Assembly (NCBI RefSeq): GCF_024227435.1
Contig: NZ_CP100445.1
Location: 2,477,369 to 2,541,368, forward strand
Direction: 5' to 3'
Source: Natrinema caseinilyticum
GTDB taxonomy: Archaea > Halobacteriota > Halobacteria > Halobacteriales > Natrialbaceae
DNA: 64,000 nt
The notes under the pieces are model-generated. The model did no database searches and had not been told where the DNA came from. It saw only the letters and a list, made by a program, of their open reading frames with translations. The number at the start of each line of letters is the position of its first letter. Position 1 is the first letter of the stretch. The position numbers and the translations under genes were made by a program. Shown here piece after piece: positions 25,677-34,810 of this stretch.

Positions 25677-26282
25677 ATGGGACTGCTGGACGGACTCCGT
25701 GCCGTACTCGGGATGCGAGCCGAGACCGACGCCGGACGCGACGCCGATCCCGACGATCTGTTCGGAATGAGTACCGCCTACCTCACGATGGAGGCCGACC
25801 TCGGCTACGAGGCGCTCGACGTCGGCGCGCTCTGCTTTTCGGGCGTCGACTCGAGTGACTTCCGTGACGCCGTCGACGAGGTCGAGGCGATTCTCGAGGC
25901 CGGGCAGGAGGAAACGGGAACCGGCTTTTCGGTCACGGAAGACGACCACGGCTACCACTGGGTCGTCCTCGAGGACGACGATCCGGAAGATCTGATCACG
26001 AGCATGCACTTCGCCGCGGACACGTTCATCGAGCACGGGTACGGCTCGCGGCTTCTCGCGGCGGTTTTTTCGTACCGAGACCGCGACGGCCCCGCCTACT
26101 GGATCTACTCCTTCCGTCGCGGTCGCTTCTACCCGTTCGTTCCCCGATCCGGTCGGGAACGGGACTCGAACGCGGAGTTCACGCTCGAGTCCGCGCTGGA
26201 TGGCGAACTCGAGATCGAGCGCGAGAAAGAGTACTGGTATCCGCTCTGGCCCAGCGAACGCGGAACGCATCCCTGGGAGTGA
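25677..26282 (+). CDS. pspAB: PspA-associated protein PspAB
   Basis: A 201-residue acidic protein whose full length fits PspAB: MGLLDGLRAVLGM, LFGMSTAYLTMEADLGYEAL, VDSSDFRDAVDEVEAIL, DDHGYHWVVLEDDD and the C-terminal WIYSFRRGRFYPFVP. PspAB is a haloarchaeal protein linked with PspA-type membrane stress response and often encoded next to htpX, as here. The start at ATG 25677 gives the usual length. Confidence 0.85.
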   Translation: MGLLDGLRAVLGMRAETDAGRDADPDDLFGMSTAYLTMEADLGYEALDVGALCFSGVDSSDFRDAVDEVEAILEAGQEETGTGFSVTEDDHGYHWVVLEDDDPEDLITSMHFAADTFIEHGYGSRLLAAVFSYRDRDGPAYWIYSFRRGRFYPFVPRSGRERDSNAEFTLESALDGELEIEREKEYWYPLWPSERGTHPWE

Positions 26283-26696
26283 CCGATTCTGCGGACCGTC
26301 CGGCGCGTCTCCGTTTCCGTGACCGCGATCCGCGACCTCCCAAATCGTGTTGGGAACATCGGTATTACTGGTCCGCACGTATCGTGACGTACGCGGCAGG
26401 AAGCCACAATCCCAGAGAAACCACATCATCACAGCTGCGCCATACACCAGTTGCTCCCTTTTCCTGCCGCACCCGTTCTTGCGTCGGAGCGAGTAGCTCG
26501 GAGACGCACGGGTTGTTGGTCGTATCGCGAGTGGCGAGCCTATCTGCGAGCCGTCCGGCGGGCTCCGCTTTTCGATCGTCGAGGGCGGTCGGTCCCGCCA
26601 CCGATCCCGAGCAAAATCTCCACTCGAGATCCGGGAGTAACGTTCCGTTCCTGCTCGAGGGTGAAGGCTCTCGTGAAAATATTCTCGTGGACGTTC
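26283..26696. other. gene-poor stretch downstream of pspAB
   Basis: Holds the dispersed repeat at 26336-26373; otherwise no gene is recognised. Confidence 0.4.
26336..26373 (+). repeat. dispersed repeat C, copy 1
   Basis: Contains TCCCAAATCGTGTTGGGAAC and then ATCGGTATTACTGG, matching the minus-strand copy at 36631-36673 (TCCCAAAATTGTTTGGGAAC, then ACCGGTATTTCAG). A short inverted repeat TCCCAA/TTGGGA is kept in both. Each copy lies 54-97 bp beyond the stop of a gene and in the same sense. Confidence 0.6.
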
Positions 26697-27101
26697 TCAG
26701 GCCCGTGCGCCGGCCATCTTGCGGGCCGCCCGGCGGCCGTTGGCCCACGATCCGATGGCGCCACCGAGTGCGCCAGGGACGGCGTAGAACGCGATCAGGA
26801 GCAGTCCGCCGACGAGCACGCCGAACGTCGGGACGAGGCCCGCGAAGAGCAGCGTGGTGAACGTCACGACTGCTAACGTGATGATGGACCCGAGGACGGT
26901 CGCGATCCCGCCGTGGACGGCACCAGTGGACACCGTTCCACCGGCGATGTACCCGGCGACGAGACCGCCGAGTACGCCGATCGTCGCCCACGACAGCGCG
27001 AGCGACGTTGCGTTCGTTCCCGCGACCAGGAGGCCGCTGATGACGGCGAGGACGAGGGCTACGACGAATCCGATTACGATTGCTGACCAATTCAATTTCA
27101 T
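26697..27101 (-). CDS. DUF5518 membrane protein
   Basis: A 134-residue protein with four hydrophobic, Gly/Ala-rich segments (WSAIVIGFVVALVLAVI; IGVLGGLVAGYIAGG; GGIATVLGSIITLAVV; GGLLLIAFYAVPGALGG) and a basic end (NGRRAARKMAGARA). This layout is that of haloarchaeal DUF5518 proteins. The role is unknown; the Gly-zipper-like spans suggest close helix packing. Confidence 0.8.
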   Translation of the reverse strand: MKLNWSAIVIGFVVALVLAVISGLLVAGTNATSLALSWATIGVLGGLVAGYIAGGTVSTGAVHGGIATVLGSIITLAVVTFTTLLFAGLVPTFGVLVGGLLLIAFYAVPGALGGAIGSWANGRRAARKMAGARA

Positions 27102-27327
27102 GATCAGTGGTACTGTAGGCTCTACGCGGCAATAAACCTCTTCTCAGCGTTTTCTGAGAGTGCATTTCCTCTGACAGGAAAACTGACCGAACGGGGGTGA
27201 GAGACGGGACGGGAAACGCCACGTTCGAGACGTCGAACGCGAGACGCCGATCACGGTCGGTGACCGTCTCGATGAGGCGTCGTCTCGAGCGTGGCCGCGA
27301 GTAGATCTCGCGGCGTCGACCGGAATC

Positions 27328-27770
27328 CTACCCGAGAAAGTTGTTGAGTGCGATCGCCATGAAAATGAGGAGCACCAATTCGGTGACGATCCACGAGTTC
27401 GCGTCCATCCAGTCGCGGGTCTTCGGCAGGTAGCGTTCCGCTCGTTCTCCGAAGGCGATCAGTGTGAGCGATGGAAGGGACAGAACCAGGAGCGTCAGCA
27501 GAACGAACGGGACGGCGTCCGTCAGGGGGGAGTTCTGCGCCGCGAGATACGCGCCGACGGTGACGGACGTCAAAATATCGGTCGGGAAAACCCCAGCAGA
27601 AGGAACCCGAGTCTGAACGAGAACCATGGCGTCGCCGTTTCGAGTTTCTCCATCCAGCGGGGCGGGCCCGACTCCGCTCTATTCCGGTACGTGTGCACCA
27701 TCGCGAGCAACAGTCCGGTGAGGACGATTGCGGTGCGCGTGGCGCCCTTTCGCTTTCCAGTTCGTCGATC
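27328..27770 (-). pseudogene. broken GAP-family (sulfolipid-addressing-like) membrane protein
   Basis: Two minus-strand frames join into a typical GAP-family C-terminal half: the first reads PPRWMEKLETATPWFSFRLG and LLL, the second continues GVFPTDILTSVTVGAYLA to ALNNFLG at the stop 27328-27330. The break lies in a G run (CCCC on the plus strand at 27591-27594), one base short of the expected five. The N-terminal spans are also missing; family members run to about 220 residues. Hence a truncated, frameshifted gene. Confidence 0.75.
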
Positions 27771-27847
27771 GGTCGTCGACTCCATGGGAAATCTCGCAGC
27801 CACCCATCCACCCATCGTTATGGCGGTTCGGTCGGTATCCACACGTC

Positions 27848-29059
27848 GTGACCGAGTGGAACCAGACGGGGGGCGATCCGCACAATTCGGGGCTCCGGCG
27901 CGACCTCGAGGGGCCGTCCCGCGTCACCGAGGCCTGGACGACCGACCTCGGCGGCGTGCCGGGATCACCGGTTCTCGACCGCGAAACCGTCTACGTCGGA
28001 ACGAGCCGCGGCAACGGCCACGCGCTCGAGGCCGAGACGGGGCGACGACGGTGGACCGTCGAGACCACTGCGGCGGCCGACGCGACGCCGGTCGTCACCC
28101 GCGATCGGCTGTATCTGGGGACGGGAGACGGGACCGTTCGCGCGCTCGATCCAGCCACCGGCGAGCGGGAGTGGGAGGCCGAACTCCCGGACGATCTCGA
28201 GTCCGACCTCGCCTTTTCCGACGGCCGACTGTACGCCGGCCACGCGACCGGGCTGTCCGCGCTCGAGGCCGACACGGGAACGCTCGTCTGGACGTCCGAG
28301 ACCGAGTCGCCCGTGGTCGGCTGTCCGGCGATCGCCGACGGACGGGACGTCGATCGAAATCGGTCGCCCAGGTCCCGGCTCTCGGAGCCGATGGATTCGG
28401 ACCGCCGTTCGGATTCGATGACCGCGGACCCCGTCGACGACTACGGGGGCGACTCGGCGGGACGGTGGGTCGACGAACGAGTATTCGCGGGAACCGCGGG
28501 TGGGACGATAGTCGCACTCGAGGCCGAATCGGGCGCGGACGTCTGGACCGCACCGACTGCCGGAGCGGTCGCTGCCGGGCCGACCGTCGCGGACGACCGT
28601 CTCTACGTCTGTGACGACGCGGGAACGATGCTCTCGCTCGACGCCGTCACCGGCCGAACGTGGTTCACGTACGAGATTCGCGATTCGTTTACGACGTCGC
28701 CGACCGTCCTCGCGGCGGCCGAGACGACGTTCGTCGGGGCCGCGGACGGGTACCTCCACGTGACCGACACGACGGTCGGCCGGCGAAAACTGCGCGGGTG
28801 GCTGTTCTCGCGGAAGGGTGTCGAACTGGACGGACCGATCCGTTCCCGTCCCGTCGTGGTCGGCGACGTCCTCTGCGTCGGCGACTCGAGCGGCTCGCTC
28901 TACGGGATCGACGTCGACGACTGCGAGCCCCGCTGGCACGTCCGGGCCGACGACGCTATCGCGGGCACCCCTGCAGTCGCGCCGGGCCGACTCGTCGTCG
29001 GAAGTGACGATGGACGTCTTCGGTGCCTCGAGTGGGAGACCGACGACCGAGGGTTCTAA
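27848..29059 (+). CDS. PQQ-type beta-propeller repeat protein
   Basis: A 403-residue protein starting at GTG 27848 (VTEWNQTGGDPHNSGL). Seven or eight repeats of the propeller blade follow, e.g. VYVGTSRGNGHALEAETG, LYLGTGDGTVRALDPATG and LYVCDDAGTMLSLDAVTG. These are PQQ-like quinoprotein repeats, but without an evident PQQ site or signal peptide, so it probably acts inside the cell as a scaffold or in binding. A polar insertion (about 165-205) interrupts the fourth blade. It overlaps none of the broken GAP gene and is transcribed away from it. Confidence 0.82.
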   Translation: MTEWNQTGGDPHNSGLRRDLEGPSRVTEAWTTDLGGVPGSPVLDRETVYVGTSRGNGHALEAETGRRRWTVETTAAADATPVVTRDRLYLGTGDGTVRALDPATGEREWEAELPDDLESDLAFSDGRLYAGHATGLSALEADTGTLVWTSETESPVVGCPAIADGRDVDRNRSPRSRLSEPMDSDRRSDSMTADPVDDYGGDSAGRWVDERVFAGTAGGTIVALEAESGADVWTAPTAGAVAAGPTVADDRLYVCDDAGTMLSLDAVTGRTWFTYEIRDSFTTSPTVLAAAETTFVGAADGYLHVTDTTVGRRKLRGWLFSRKGVELDGPIRSRPVVVGDVLCVGDSSGSLYGIDVDDCEPRWHVRADDAIAGTPAVAPGRLVVGSDDGRLRCLEWETDDRGF

Positions 29060-29353
29060 CCGGGTCGGCTTCGCGTCTGATCTCGCCGGGCTCGTTCACC
29101 ATCGTTTCCGAGAGGCACCGGGCTAGTTTACTTCGCTTCCGGGAGGCACCAGGTGGTCCACTTCGCTTTCGATACAATAGACGACTGGTTCGATCGGTTT
29201 CGGTCGTTCTCACCGTCACCCGTCGGTTGCGCGCTCGCGCCTCCCTTCTAAACCTCTGGTCGAACGCCTTCGTTCCCCCGCTTCCGTCCTGCACTTTCAC
29301 TTCCACTCTCCTGTTAACGAGGCTTTATGGGGGGTCCGGGACAACGGAGAAGT
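29060..29353. promoter_or_regulatory. radA upstream region with TATA element
   Basis: GCTTTATGG at about 29322-29330 lies 25-30 bp before the radA ATG. Further upstream a short direct repeat (TTTCCGAGAGGCACC and TTCCGGGAGGCACC) occurs near 29104-29152. No gene seen. Confidence 0.45.
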
Positions 29354-30385
29354 ATGCCCGAAGCAGATCTCGAGACGCTCCCCGGCGTCGGACCGGCGAC
29401 CGCAGACAAACTCCACGACGCGGGCTTCGACTCCTTCCAGAGTCTGGCCGTCGCGTCCCCCTCTGAACTGTCGAACACGGCCGACGTCGGCGATTCCACC
29501 GCGGCGGACATCGTCAACGCGGCTCGCGACGCCGCCGACGTCGGCGGCTTCGAAACCGGCTCGACGGTGCTCGAGCGACGGAACGAAATCGGCAAACTGA
29601 GCTGGCACATCGACGAGGTCGACGACCTGCTCGGCGGCGGGATCGAAACGCAATCGATCACCGAGGTGTACGGCGAGTTCGGTGCCGGCAAGTCCCAGGT
29701 CACCCACCAGATGGCCGTCAACGTCCAGCTTCCCAAGGAGGTCGGCGGCCTCCACGGCAGCGCCATCTTCGTGGACAGCGAGGACACGTTCCGCCCCGAG
29801 CGGATCGACGACATGGTCCGCGGCCTGCCGGACGACGCGATCGACGCGACGCTCGAGGACCGCGAGATCGAGGGATCGGCCGACGACGAGGCGGCGGTCG
29901 ACGAACTCGTCGACGACGTCTTGGAGAAGATCCACGTCGCGAAGGCGTTCAACTCGAACCACCAGATGCTGCTCGCCGAGAAGGCCAAGGAACTCGCGAG
30001 CGAACACGAGGACTCGGAGTACCCCGTTCGACTGCTCTGTGTCGACTCGTTGACCGCGCACTTCCGCGCCGAGTACGTCGGCCGGGGTGAACTCGCGAAC
30101 CGCCAGCAGAAGCTCAACAAGCACTTGCACGACCTGGACAAGGTCGGCAACCTCTACAACACCGCCGTCATCGTCACGAACCAGGTCGCCTCGAACCCCG
30201 ACTCGTTCTTCGGCGACCCGACGCAGCCGATCGGTGGCAACATCCTGGGACACAAGTCCACCTTCCGGATCTACCTCCGCAAGTCCAAGGGCGACAAGCG
30301 AATCGTTCGGCTGGTCGACGCGCCGAACCTCGCCGACGGCGAGGCCGTCATGCGCGTCCAGGACGGCGGGCTGAAACCGGAGTAA
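29354..30385 (+). CDS. radA: RadA recombinase
   Basis: A 343-residue archaeal RecA/Rad51 homologue. The N-terminal helix-hairpin-helix domain ([16 protein letters not shown], residues 9-24) is followed by the ATPase core with Walker A GEFGAGKS (107-114) and [15 protein letters not shown] (Walker B region). The L2 loop region [22 protein letters not shown] and a C-terminal DGGLKPE complete it. No intein is present, unlike some haloarchaeal radA genes. It catalyses strand exchange in homologous recombination. It starts at ATG 29354 about 25 bp after the TATA element, consistent with a leaderless transcript. Confidence 0.97.
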   Translation: MPEADLETLPGVGPATADKLHDAGFDSFQSLAVASPSELSNTADVGDSTAADIVNAARDAADVGGFETGSTVLERRNEIGKLSWHIDEVDDLLGGGIETQSITEVYGEFGAGKSQVTHQMAVNVQLPKEVGGLHGSAIFVDSEDTFRPERIDDMVRGLPDDAIDATLEDREIEGSADDEAAVDELVDDVLEKIHVAKAFNSNHQMLLAEKAKELASEHEDSEYPVRLLCVDSLTAHFRAEYVGRGELANRQQKLNKHLHDLDKVGNLYNTAVIVTNQVASNPDSFFGDPTQPIGGNILGHKSTFRIYLRKSKGDKRIVRLVDAPNLADGEAVMRVQDGGLKPE

Positions 30386-30537
30386 CGACTCGGCGTTCCC
30401 GTTCTCGCCTGATTTCGACCTCGCTAGCTCGGCCACTGTTCTCACCGATTCGCCCCGGTCTGCGGACGGTCGATCGGCGTCGGCCCGGAGTTCGTCGACC
30501 GAGACCGACGGCACCGCTCACAGCGAACCCGACGACG

Positions 30538-31023
30538 GTGCCACGGCGTCCCACACCGTTACGAGAACGGCGCGACCTCGAGTTCGCCTGGCACGAAGGG
30601 ATGCTCATCGAGGGCGTGACGCTCGAGGTGCCCTTCCTCGCTGATCTGGTGACGCTGGCCGACCCGACGAGCCCGTACAGCTTCCTCAATTACGTCCGCG
30701 AGCGGGATCGAATCTACGAGTTTTACGGGCTGTTCGTCGGCGTCTACCGCTACCTCGCAGATCTGCTGGTCCGCCACTGCGACTACCCGGAAGAACGGTT
30801 CTGGGGACAGGTCCGGACCGCGATCGAGGACTACCACGCGCGATTTCCCGCCCTCGAGGAGCGATTCGCCCTGTTCGACCTGCTCGAGCCCACGCTGCCG
30901 AAACTGACCCTGAACCGCAACCGGATCCTCGACGTCGGGTACGGCGACCTGTCCGAACGGCCCCACGCGATCGAGCACGGAACCGTCTCGAATCCGCTGT
31001 CCGCGGTCGAACCGGATCGGTGA
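30538..31023 (+). pseudogene. fusion scar of IucD-like and IucA/IucC-like siderophore genes
   Basis: The 161-codon frame joins two unrelated fragments. Residues 14-63 ([20 protein letters not shown] to ERDRIYEFY) belong to the N-terminal half of lysine/ornithine N-hydroxylases (IucD/SidA family), lacking the FAD-binding start. From about residue 65 ([32 protein letters not shown]) it is the C-terminal end of an IucA/IucC-type NIS siderophore synthetase. In intact haloarchaeal clusters these are separate genes. The natural reading is one large in-frame deletion that removed most of a siderophore operon. The GTG start is arbitrary and the product is unlikely to work. Confidence 0.75.
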
Positions 31024-31150
31024 CCTGATCCGGACGGTGCTGGAGCCCGTGGGTATTCGATCCGCGCGAGTTACGAACGGTCGCTTCGCGTCCGTGAGCA
31101 GAGAGCGGGGTTCTCGCGAAGCGAGCGCACTCGAGCAAAAAACCTGGGTC

Positions 31151-31570
31151 CTAGTCCTCGGTCGTCGTCTTGTCGACGTCCAGTTCGCCCTGGTAGATCT
31201 CCGCGCCGTCCTGGGCGACCTTCTCGGCGAGGACGGCACACTTGACCCGCATCGGTGAGATGTCGACCCCGAGCATGTCCGTCACGTCGTCGCGATCCAT
31301 CTCGAACAGTTCGTCGACGCTTTTGCCGACGAGTTCGCCCGAGAGCATGCTCGCGGAGGCCTGACTGATCGCACAGCCGTCGCCCCGGAAGGCGACTCGC
31401 TCGATCGTCTCCTCGTCCTCGTCGAGTTCGATGTCCATGCGGATCTCGTCGCCGCACATCGGGTTCTCCCCGACGTGGGTGAACGTGGGGTCCTCGAGTT
31501 CCCCGTAGTTGCGGGGATTCTTGTAGTGATCGAGGATCTGCTGTCTGTACATGTCCGAGCCCATTCCCAT
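31151..31570 (-). CDS. sufU: SufU/IscU-type iron-sulfur cluster scaffold
   Basis: A 139-residue protein beginning MGMGSDMYRQQILDHYKNPR, with the three scaffold cysteines in GENPMCGDE (Cys39), GDGCAISQAS (Cys66) and RVKCAVLAEK (Cys111), plus the conserved Asp of CGDE. The insertion between Cys66 and Cys111 marks the SufU type. It receives sulfur from a cysteine desulfurase, for which sufS at 35110-36357 on the same strand is the obvious partner. ATG 31570 gives the standard N-terminus. Confidence 0.93.
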   Translation of the reverse strand: MGMGSDMYRQQILDHYKNPRNYGELEDPTFTHVGENPMCGDEIRMDIELDEDEETIERVAFRGDGCAISQASASMLSGELVGKSVDELFEMDRDDVTDMLGVDISPMRVKCAVLAEKVAQDGAEIYQGELDVDKTTTED

Positions 31571-31658
31571 TGTTGTGTGCGGATAGGCCAGTGAGTTGTA
31601 AAAGGGTTCCGGGGCCGAATCGACCGGATACGGCCGCGTTTTGGGACTTCCGCGGCGG

Positions 31659-32297
31659 TCAGGCGTCGCCCGCGACCTCCGCGTCGAATCGCTCGAGGTA
31701 GCGCCGAACGAACGCCGCGCGGTCGGCGGCGAGGTCGCGACCGGGGTCGGTGTACATCCGCTCCGGAAGGTCGAGAATCTTCTCGTAGAAGTGATCGCGC
31801 TGTGTGACCCCGTCGCCCGTGCCGGCGTCGCGTTCGGCGGTCGCCCGGGCGGCGTCGTGGATCGGATTCCCGATCTCGGCGCCGTGGGCGAACACGCGGG
31901 CGATGCCGACCGCACCGAGCGCGTCGAGGTTGTCCGCGTCGCAGACGACTTTCGCCTCGAGCGTCTCGGGTTCGACCTCGTTCGAGTATCGATGCGCACG
32001 AACGCAGTGCTGGACGCGCTCGATCGTGTTCCGGTCACCGTCGAGGTTGCGCAGAACCCGCCCCGCCTCCCGAGCACCCCACGTCGCGTGATCGTCGATC
32101 TCGCCGCGGTCCTCGTGGGCCCGGCCGATATCGTGGAGGACCACGGCGAGTCGGACGACGCGTTCGTCGACCGGTCGCCCGTGCCGATCGACGAGCGTCT
32201 CGGCCAGCGCCTCGACCCGCCGGACGTGGTGCCAGTCGTGGGCCGGCGATGCGTCTTCGAAATAGGTGCGTGCGCGGTCCCGAACTGCCTCGAGCAT
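31659..32297 (-). CDS. HD-domain phosphohydrolase
   Basis: A 212-residue protein with AHDWHHVRRV (first His), VVLHDIGRAHED (the HD pair), DDHATWGAREA and CDADNLDALG. This is the metal-dependent HD family typified by YedJ-like hydrolases acting on nucleotides or phosphoesters. It ends 88 bp upstream of sufU and could be co-transcribed. An 8-bp palindrome lies 54 bp before its start. Confidence 0.88.
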   Translation of the reverse strand: MLEAVRDRARTYFEDASPAHDWHHVRRVEALAETLVDRHGRPVDERVVRLAVVLHDIGRAHEDRGEIDDHATWGAREAGRVLRNLDGDRNTIERVQHCVRAHRYSNEVEPETLEAKVVCDADNLDALGAVGIARVFAHGAEIGNPIHDAARATAERDAGTGDGVTQRDHFYEKILDLPERMYTDPGRDLAADRAAFVRRYLERFDAEVAGDA

Positions 32298-32350
32298 GGT
32301 CGAGCGTGTTTCGGCGGCCGAAAAATAAACGCGCCGCCACGCGTGTCTGC

Positions 32351-32370
32351 CGACCTTGACTACAAGGTCG
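32351..32370. promoter_or_regulatory. palindrome upstream of the HD-hydrolase gene
   Basis: CGACCTTG-ACTA-CAAGGTCG, a perfect 8-bp inverted repeat with a 4-bp spacer, lies between the HD gene start and the end of the next gene. It looks like a dimer binding site. Its distance from the start (54 bp) places it at or just upstream of the promoter. Confidence 0.45.
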
Positions 32371-32438
32371 ACTGCGGCGATGCGAGACGATTCGTCCCTG
32401 CGTTCGACGGTTGGAACGGTACTCGTTCGAAATGTCGG

Positions 32439-34616
32439 TCAGGCCTGGCCTTCAGAAACCACCTCACCGTTTCGCGTAACTACCACATCTCCGTACGTAA
32501 CGAGATCCTCGAGTGTACCGGAGTAGACGTACGTGTCCGTGCCGCGGTCGACCAACCCGGAGGCAGTCGTGTCGGATACTCTATCCTCACTCGTGAGATC
32601 GAAGCTGTCCGTGATCGTACCGTCTACGGCGAAGTGATACCAGGCACGACTCCCCTGGCCCGTGAATTCCAGTACGGTGCCATCCTGTTCAGCTCTCTGA
32701 TCGAGGGAGTGTTCATCGCTTTGGCCGAAGGAGACTTCAGCGATACGGGTGTGGTAGGGGTCTCGACGCTTGGCTTCGGGCGGAATATTCGTGTCGGGCG
32801 AATACTGGCTCACTGTCCAGAAGCGACCGGTCTCGGGATCGACCGATACGCCGTTGTAGTCTCCCCACCGCATCGACTCCGCACTCTCGTCATAACTGTA
32901 GTGTGACTTCCCGTCTCGAACGACCACGGCGTCTTCGAGGACGTTCTGGCTGAAATCTGCGGTCCGCCCGCCGACATCCATTCGTGGGAACGTATCGGGG
33001 CCGCTCACGTTGTGGGCGATGACCGTCGAATCACCATCGGAGTTGATCGTTGGGATGAAATACGACGATCCGGGGTCGCCGTAGGTACCACTCTGGACGA
33101 GTGACCGTGACTCGGCATCGATCTCGTACCAGGTGATGGCCGACCGGACGTCACTCCCGTTCCAGCTGATGGCGGTGGCATGCGCGGTCCAGAGTGACCC
33201 GGTTTTGGCGTTGTAGTCGACGTTCATGAGCCGACGGCCGAGGGTATCGATGGGCTTCTCCGAGTCCGGTTGCGCGGCGGCCGGCGGACTGGTGTACGAA
33301 TCGACTTCGACGACGAAACAGCGAAGCGTCGGATCGTCGAGCGGGTTGGTGAGCTCCCACTGCGTGAGTGTGCTCGCGAGCGGCGTGTCTTCAGTTCGGG
33401 GGAACACGCTATTGAGGAAGTAGTACGTTCCGTCACTGCCGCCCGAAAACGGCTGGAGTGCCGGTTGAACGGTAAAATCCAGGTAGCCGTCGACCGGGTT
33501 GTCTAGATTATCGAAGTGGTGGGCAGTGACCGCGTCGCCGTCGTACATCGCTGCTTTGTCGAGTGTAACGATCGACACGGAGATGTCGGCGTCGTCGTCG
33601 TTCGGGAAAAAGTTCTGCGAGAGATAGATTGCGTCGCGATCGAGCCCTAACTGGGGATAGTCGACCAGTCCACGATTGTCGGGACCGGTGGCGTCCTCCG
33701 GTGGCAGTCGGTAGATATGCCATTTGCCGGTTGGGTCGCTCGTCGCGGAAACTGCGACCACGAAATATCCTTTTGGCGGGCGAGGATCGGGGTCGCTCGC
33801 CGCGTTGGAGCCGCTTTTTTCCTCCGTTTCGTATTCCCCGGGCTCACCGACACTTTCTTCGATACGTTCGCGTCCAATGACGCTCCCGTCTTCAGCAATG
33901 CCCTGCTGGAGTTGCACCGCACAGAGGACGAACCGATCTTCCGTCCGGTCGTACCGTGCCCGTGGGTCAAAGACGAACGGAGAGTCGGAAACGAACCCGC
34001 CCTCCGGGGTGGGGATAACTGGCTCCCAGATGTCCTCGAGCCGGACCTTGAGTTCTTGTTCGCCAGTGTTCTTGTCGAATATGGCTACCTGTCGGTTGAC
34101 TGCATGAAGGTTTTTGTCGTGACTGGTGGCGATCTGGGAGTCGGATGGCACCCCACCGCGGGTTCCGTCGGTATTGACGCCGTCGTACTCGGTACCAATT
34201 CGTAACCCGTCGTCGCCTGCGTCGGGTCGATTCATCGGTCCGAAGTCGGATTCGGCCCGTTGTGCGCGCTCTGGTGGTCCTCGCTCTTTGATCGTCGCAC
34301 GTTCGGCTTCTAATCGAGCTTCGTTTACCGGAGCTGCGGGGGCGACGTTCGTGTTGGCCGCGTTCTCGTTCGGGTCGGGACTGGGGCCTTCTGGCGATGG
34401 AATTTCACGAAACGTGACTGATCCGGCGGGGTATGCCCGTTGGAACGGTCCGTCGGCGCAATTAGTCGTAGCGCTTGCAGTGTCGGTGGCGCCTCCGAGC
34501 AAGCCCAGACCGGCTATTCCTGCGCCACTTCGTTGGAGAACGCTTCGGCGGCTAACTGTCGATAGTTTTCCTCTTCCGTCGGAGTCATTCTCTGCTCGAG
34601 AACTTTCACGTGACAT
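32439..34616 (-). CDS. large Tat-exported propeller-like protein
   Basis: A 725-residue protein with a twin-arginine signal (SRRSVLQRSGAGIAGLGLLG, about residues 22-41) and no lipobox Cys, so it should be released. The mature part begins with a Pro/Ala-rich region (to about 160), then a long domain of beta-strand repeats with DSQIATSHDKNLHAVNRQ, GKWHIYRLPP, DYPQLGLDRDAIYLSQNFF and RWGDYNGVSVDPETGRFWTV. This resembles haloarchaeal and bacterial secreted proteins with propeller folds of unknown ligand. The end (about 650-725) forms a small separate beta domain. The upstream 120 bp are very AT-rich. Confidence 0.75.
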   Translation of the reverse strand: MSRESSRAENDSDGRGKLSTVSRRSVLQRSGAGIAGLGLLGGATDTASATTNCADGPFQRAYPAGSVTFREIPSPEGPSPDPNENAANTNVAPAAPVNEARLEAERATIKERGPPERAQRAESDFGPMNRPDAGDDGLRIGTEYDGVNTDGTRGGVPSDSQIATSHDKNLHAVNRQVAIFDKNTGEQELKVRLEDIWEPVIPTPEGGFVSDSPFVFDPRARYDRTEDRFVLCAVQLQQGIAEDGSVIGRERIEESVGEPGEYETEEKSGSNAASDPDPRPPKGYFVVAVSATSDPTGKWHIYRLPPEDATGPDNRGLVDYPQLGLDRDAIYLSQNFFPNDDDADISVSIVTLDKAAMYDGDAVTAHHFDNLDNPVDGYLDFTVQPALQPFSGGSDGTYYFLNSVFPRTEDTPLASTLTQWELTNPLDDPTLRCFVVEVDSYTSPPAAAQPDSEKPIDTLGRRLMNVDYNAKTGSLWTAHATAISWNGSDVRSAITWYEIDAESRSLVQSGTYGDPGSSYFIPTINSDGDSTVIAHNVSGPDTFPRMDVGGRTADFSQNVLEDAVVVRDGKSHYSYDESAESMRWGDYNGVSVDPETGRFWTVSQYSPDTNIPPEAKRRDPYHTRIAEVSFGQSDEHSLDQRAEQDGTVLEFTGQGSRAWYHFAVDGTITDSFDLTSEDRVSDTTASGLVDRGTDTYVYSGTLEDLVTYGDVVVTRNGEVVSEGQA

Positions 34617-34737
34617 CCACTGTCACATAATCATGGTAATTAATAAGCTTAATCACCAATACAAATATGCATAAAGAGATCGTAGACATATAATTGTATA
34701 AATAAAAGTGGAAATACTGATGAACACGCTTCTATCT
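34617..34737. promoter_or_regulatory. AT-rich upstream region of the secreted protein gene
   Basis: The densest AT stretch in the window (TAATTAATAAGCTTAATC near 34637; ATAATTGTATAAATAAAAG near 34691). It holds several TATA candidates on the minus strand for the gene starting at 34616 and may also include the left part of the IS-derived element next to it. Confidence 0.4.
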
Positions 34738-34781
34738 TTCTGCGAGGGGAGAATCCCGCCGTTTACGGCGCGGAGGATGTC
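34738..34781 (+). mobile_element. right end of an IS200/IS605-type element, or a PATE-like relic
   Basis: GAGGGGAGAATCCCGCCG followed by TTTACGGCGCGGAGGATGTCAC has the hairpin and terminal GGATGTCA form that ends haloarchaeal IS200/IS605/TnpB elements. No tnpA or tnpB frame is nearby, so this is a solo end or a short non-autonomous palindrome-associated element. The GCCGTTTACG segment is matched in inverse by CGTAAACGGC at 34788-34797, just outside the end. Confidence 0.5.
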
Positions 34782-34810
34782 ACGAACCCGTAAACGGCGC
34801 TCTGGAATTC

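Noticed and set aside
30538-31023. A novel two-domain siderophore protein
   Set aside because: Both pieces are incomplete (no FAD-binding start, no synthetase core), so a deletion scar explains the fusion better.
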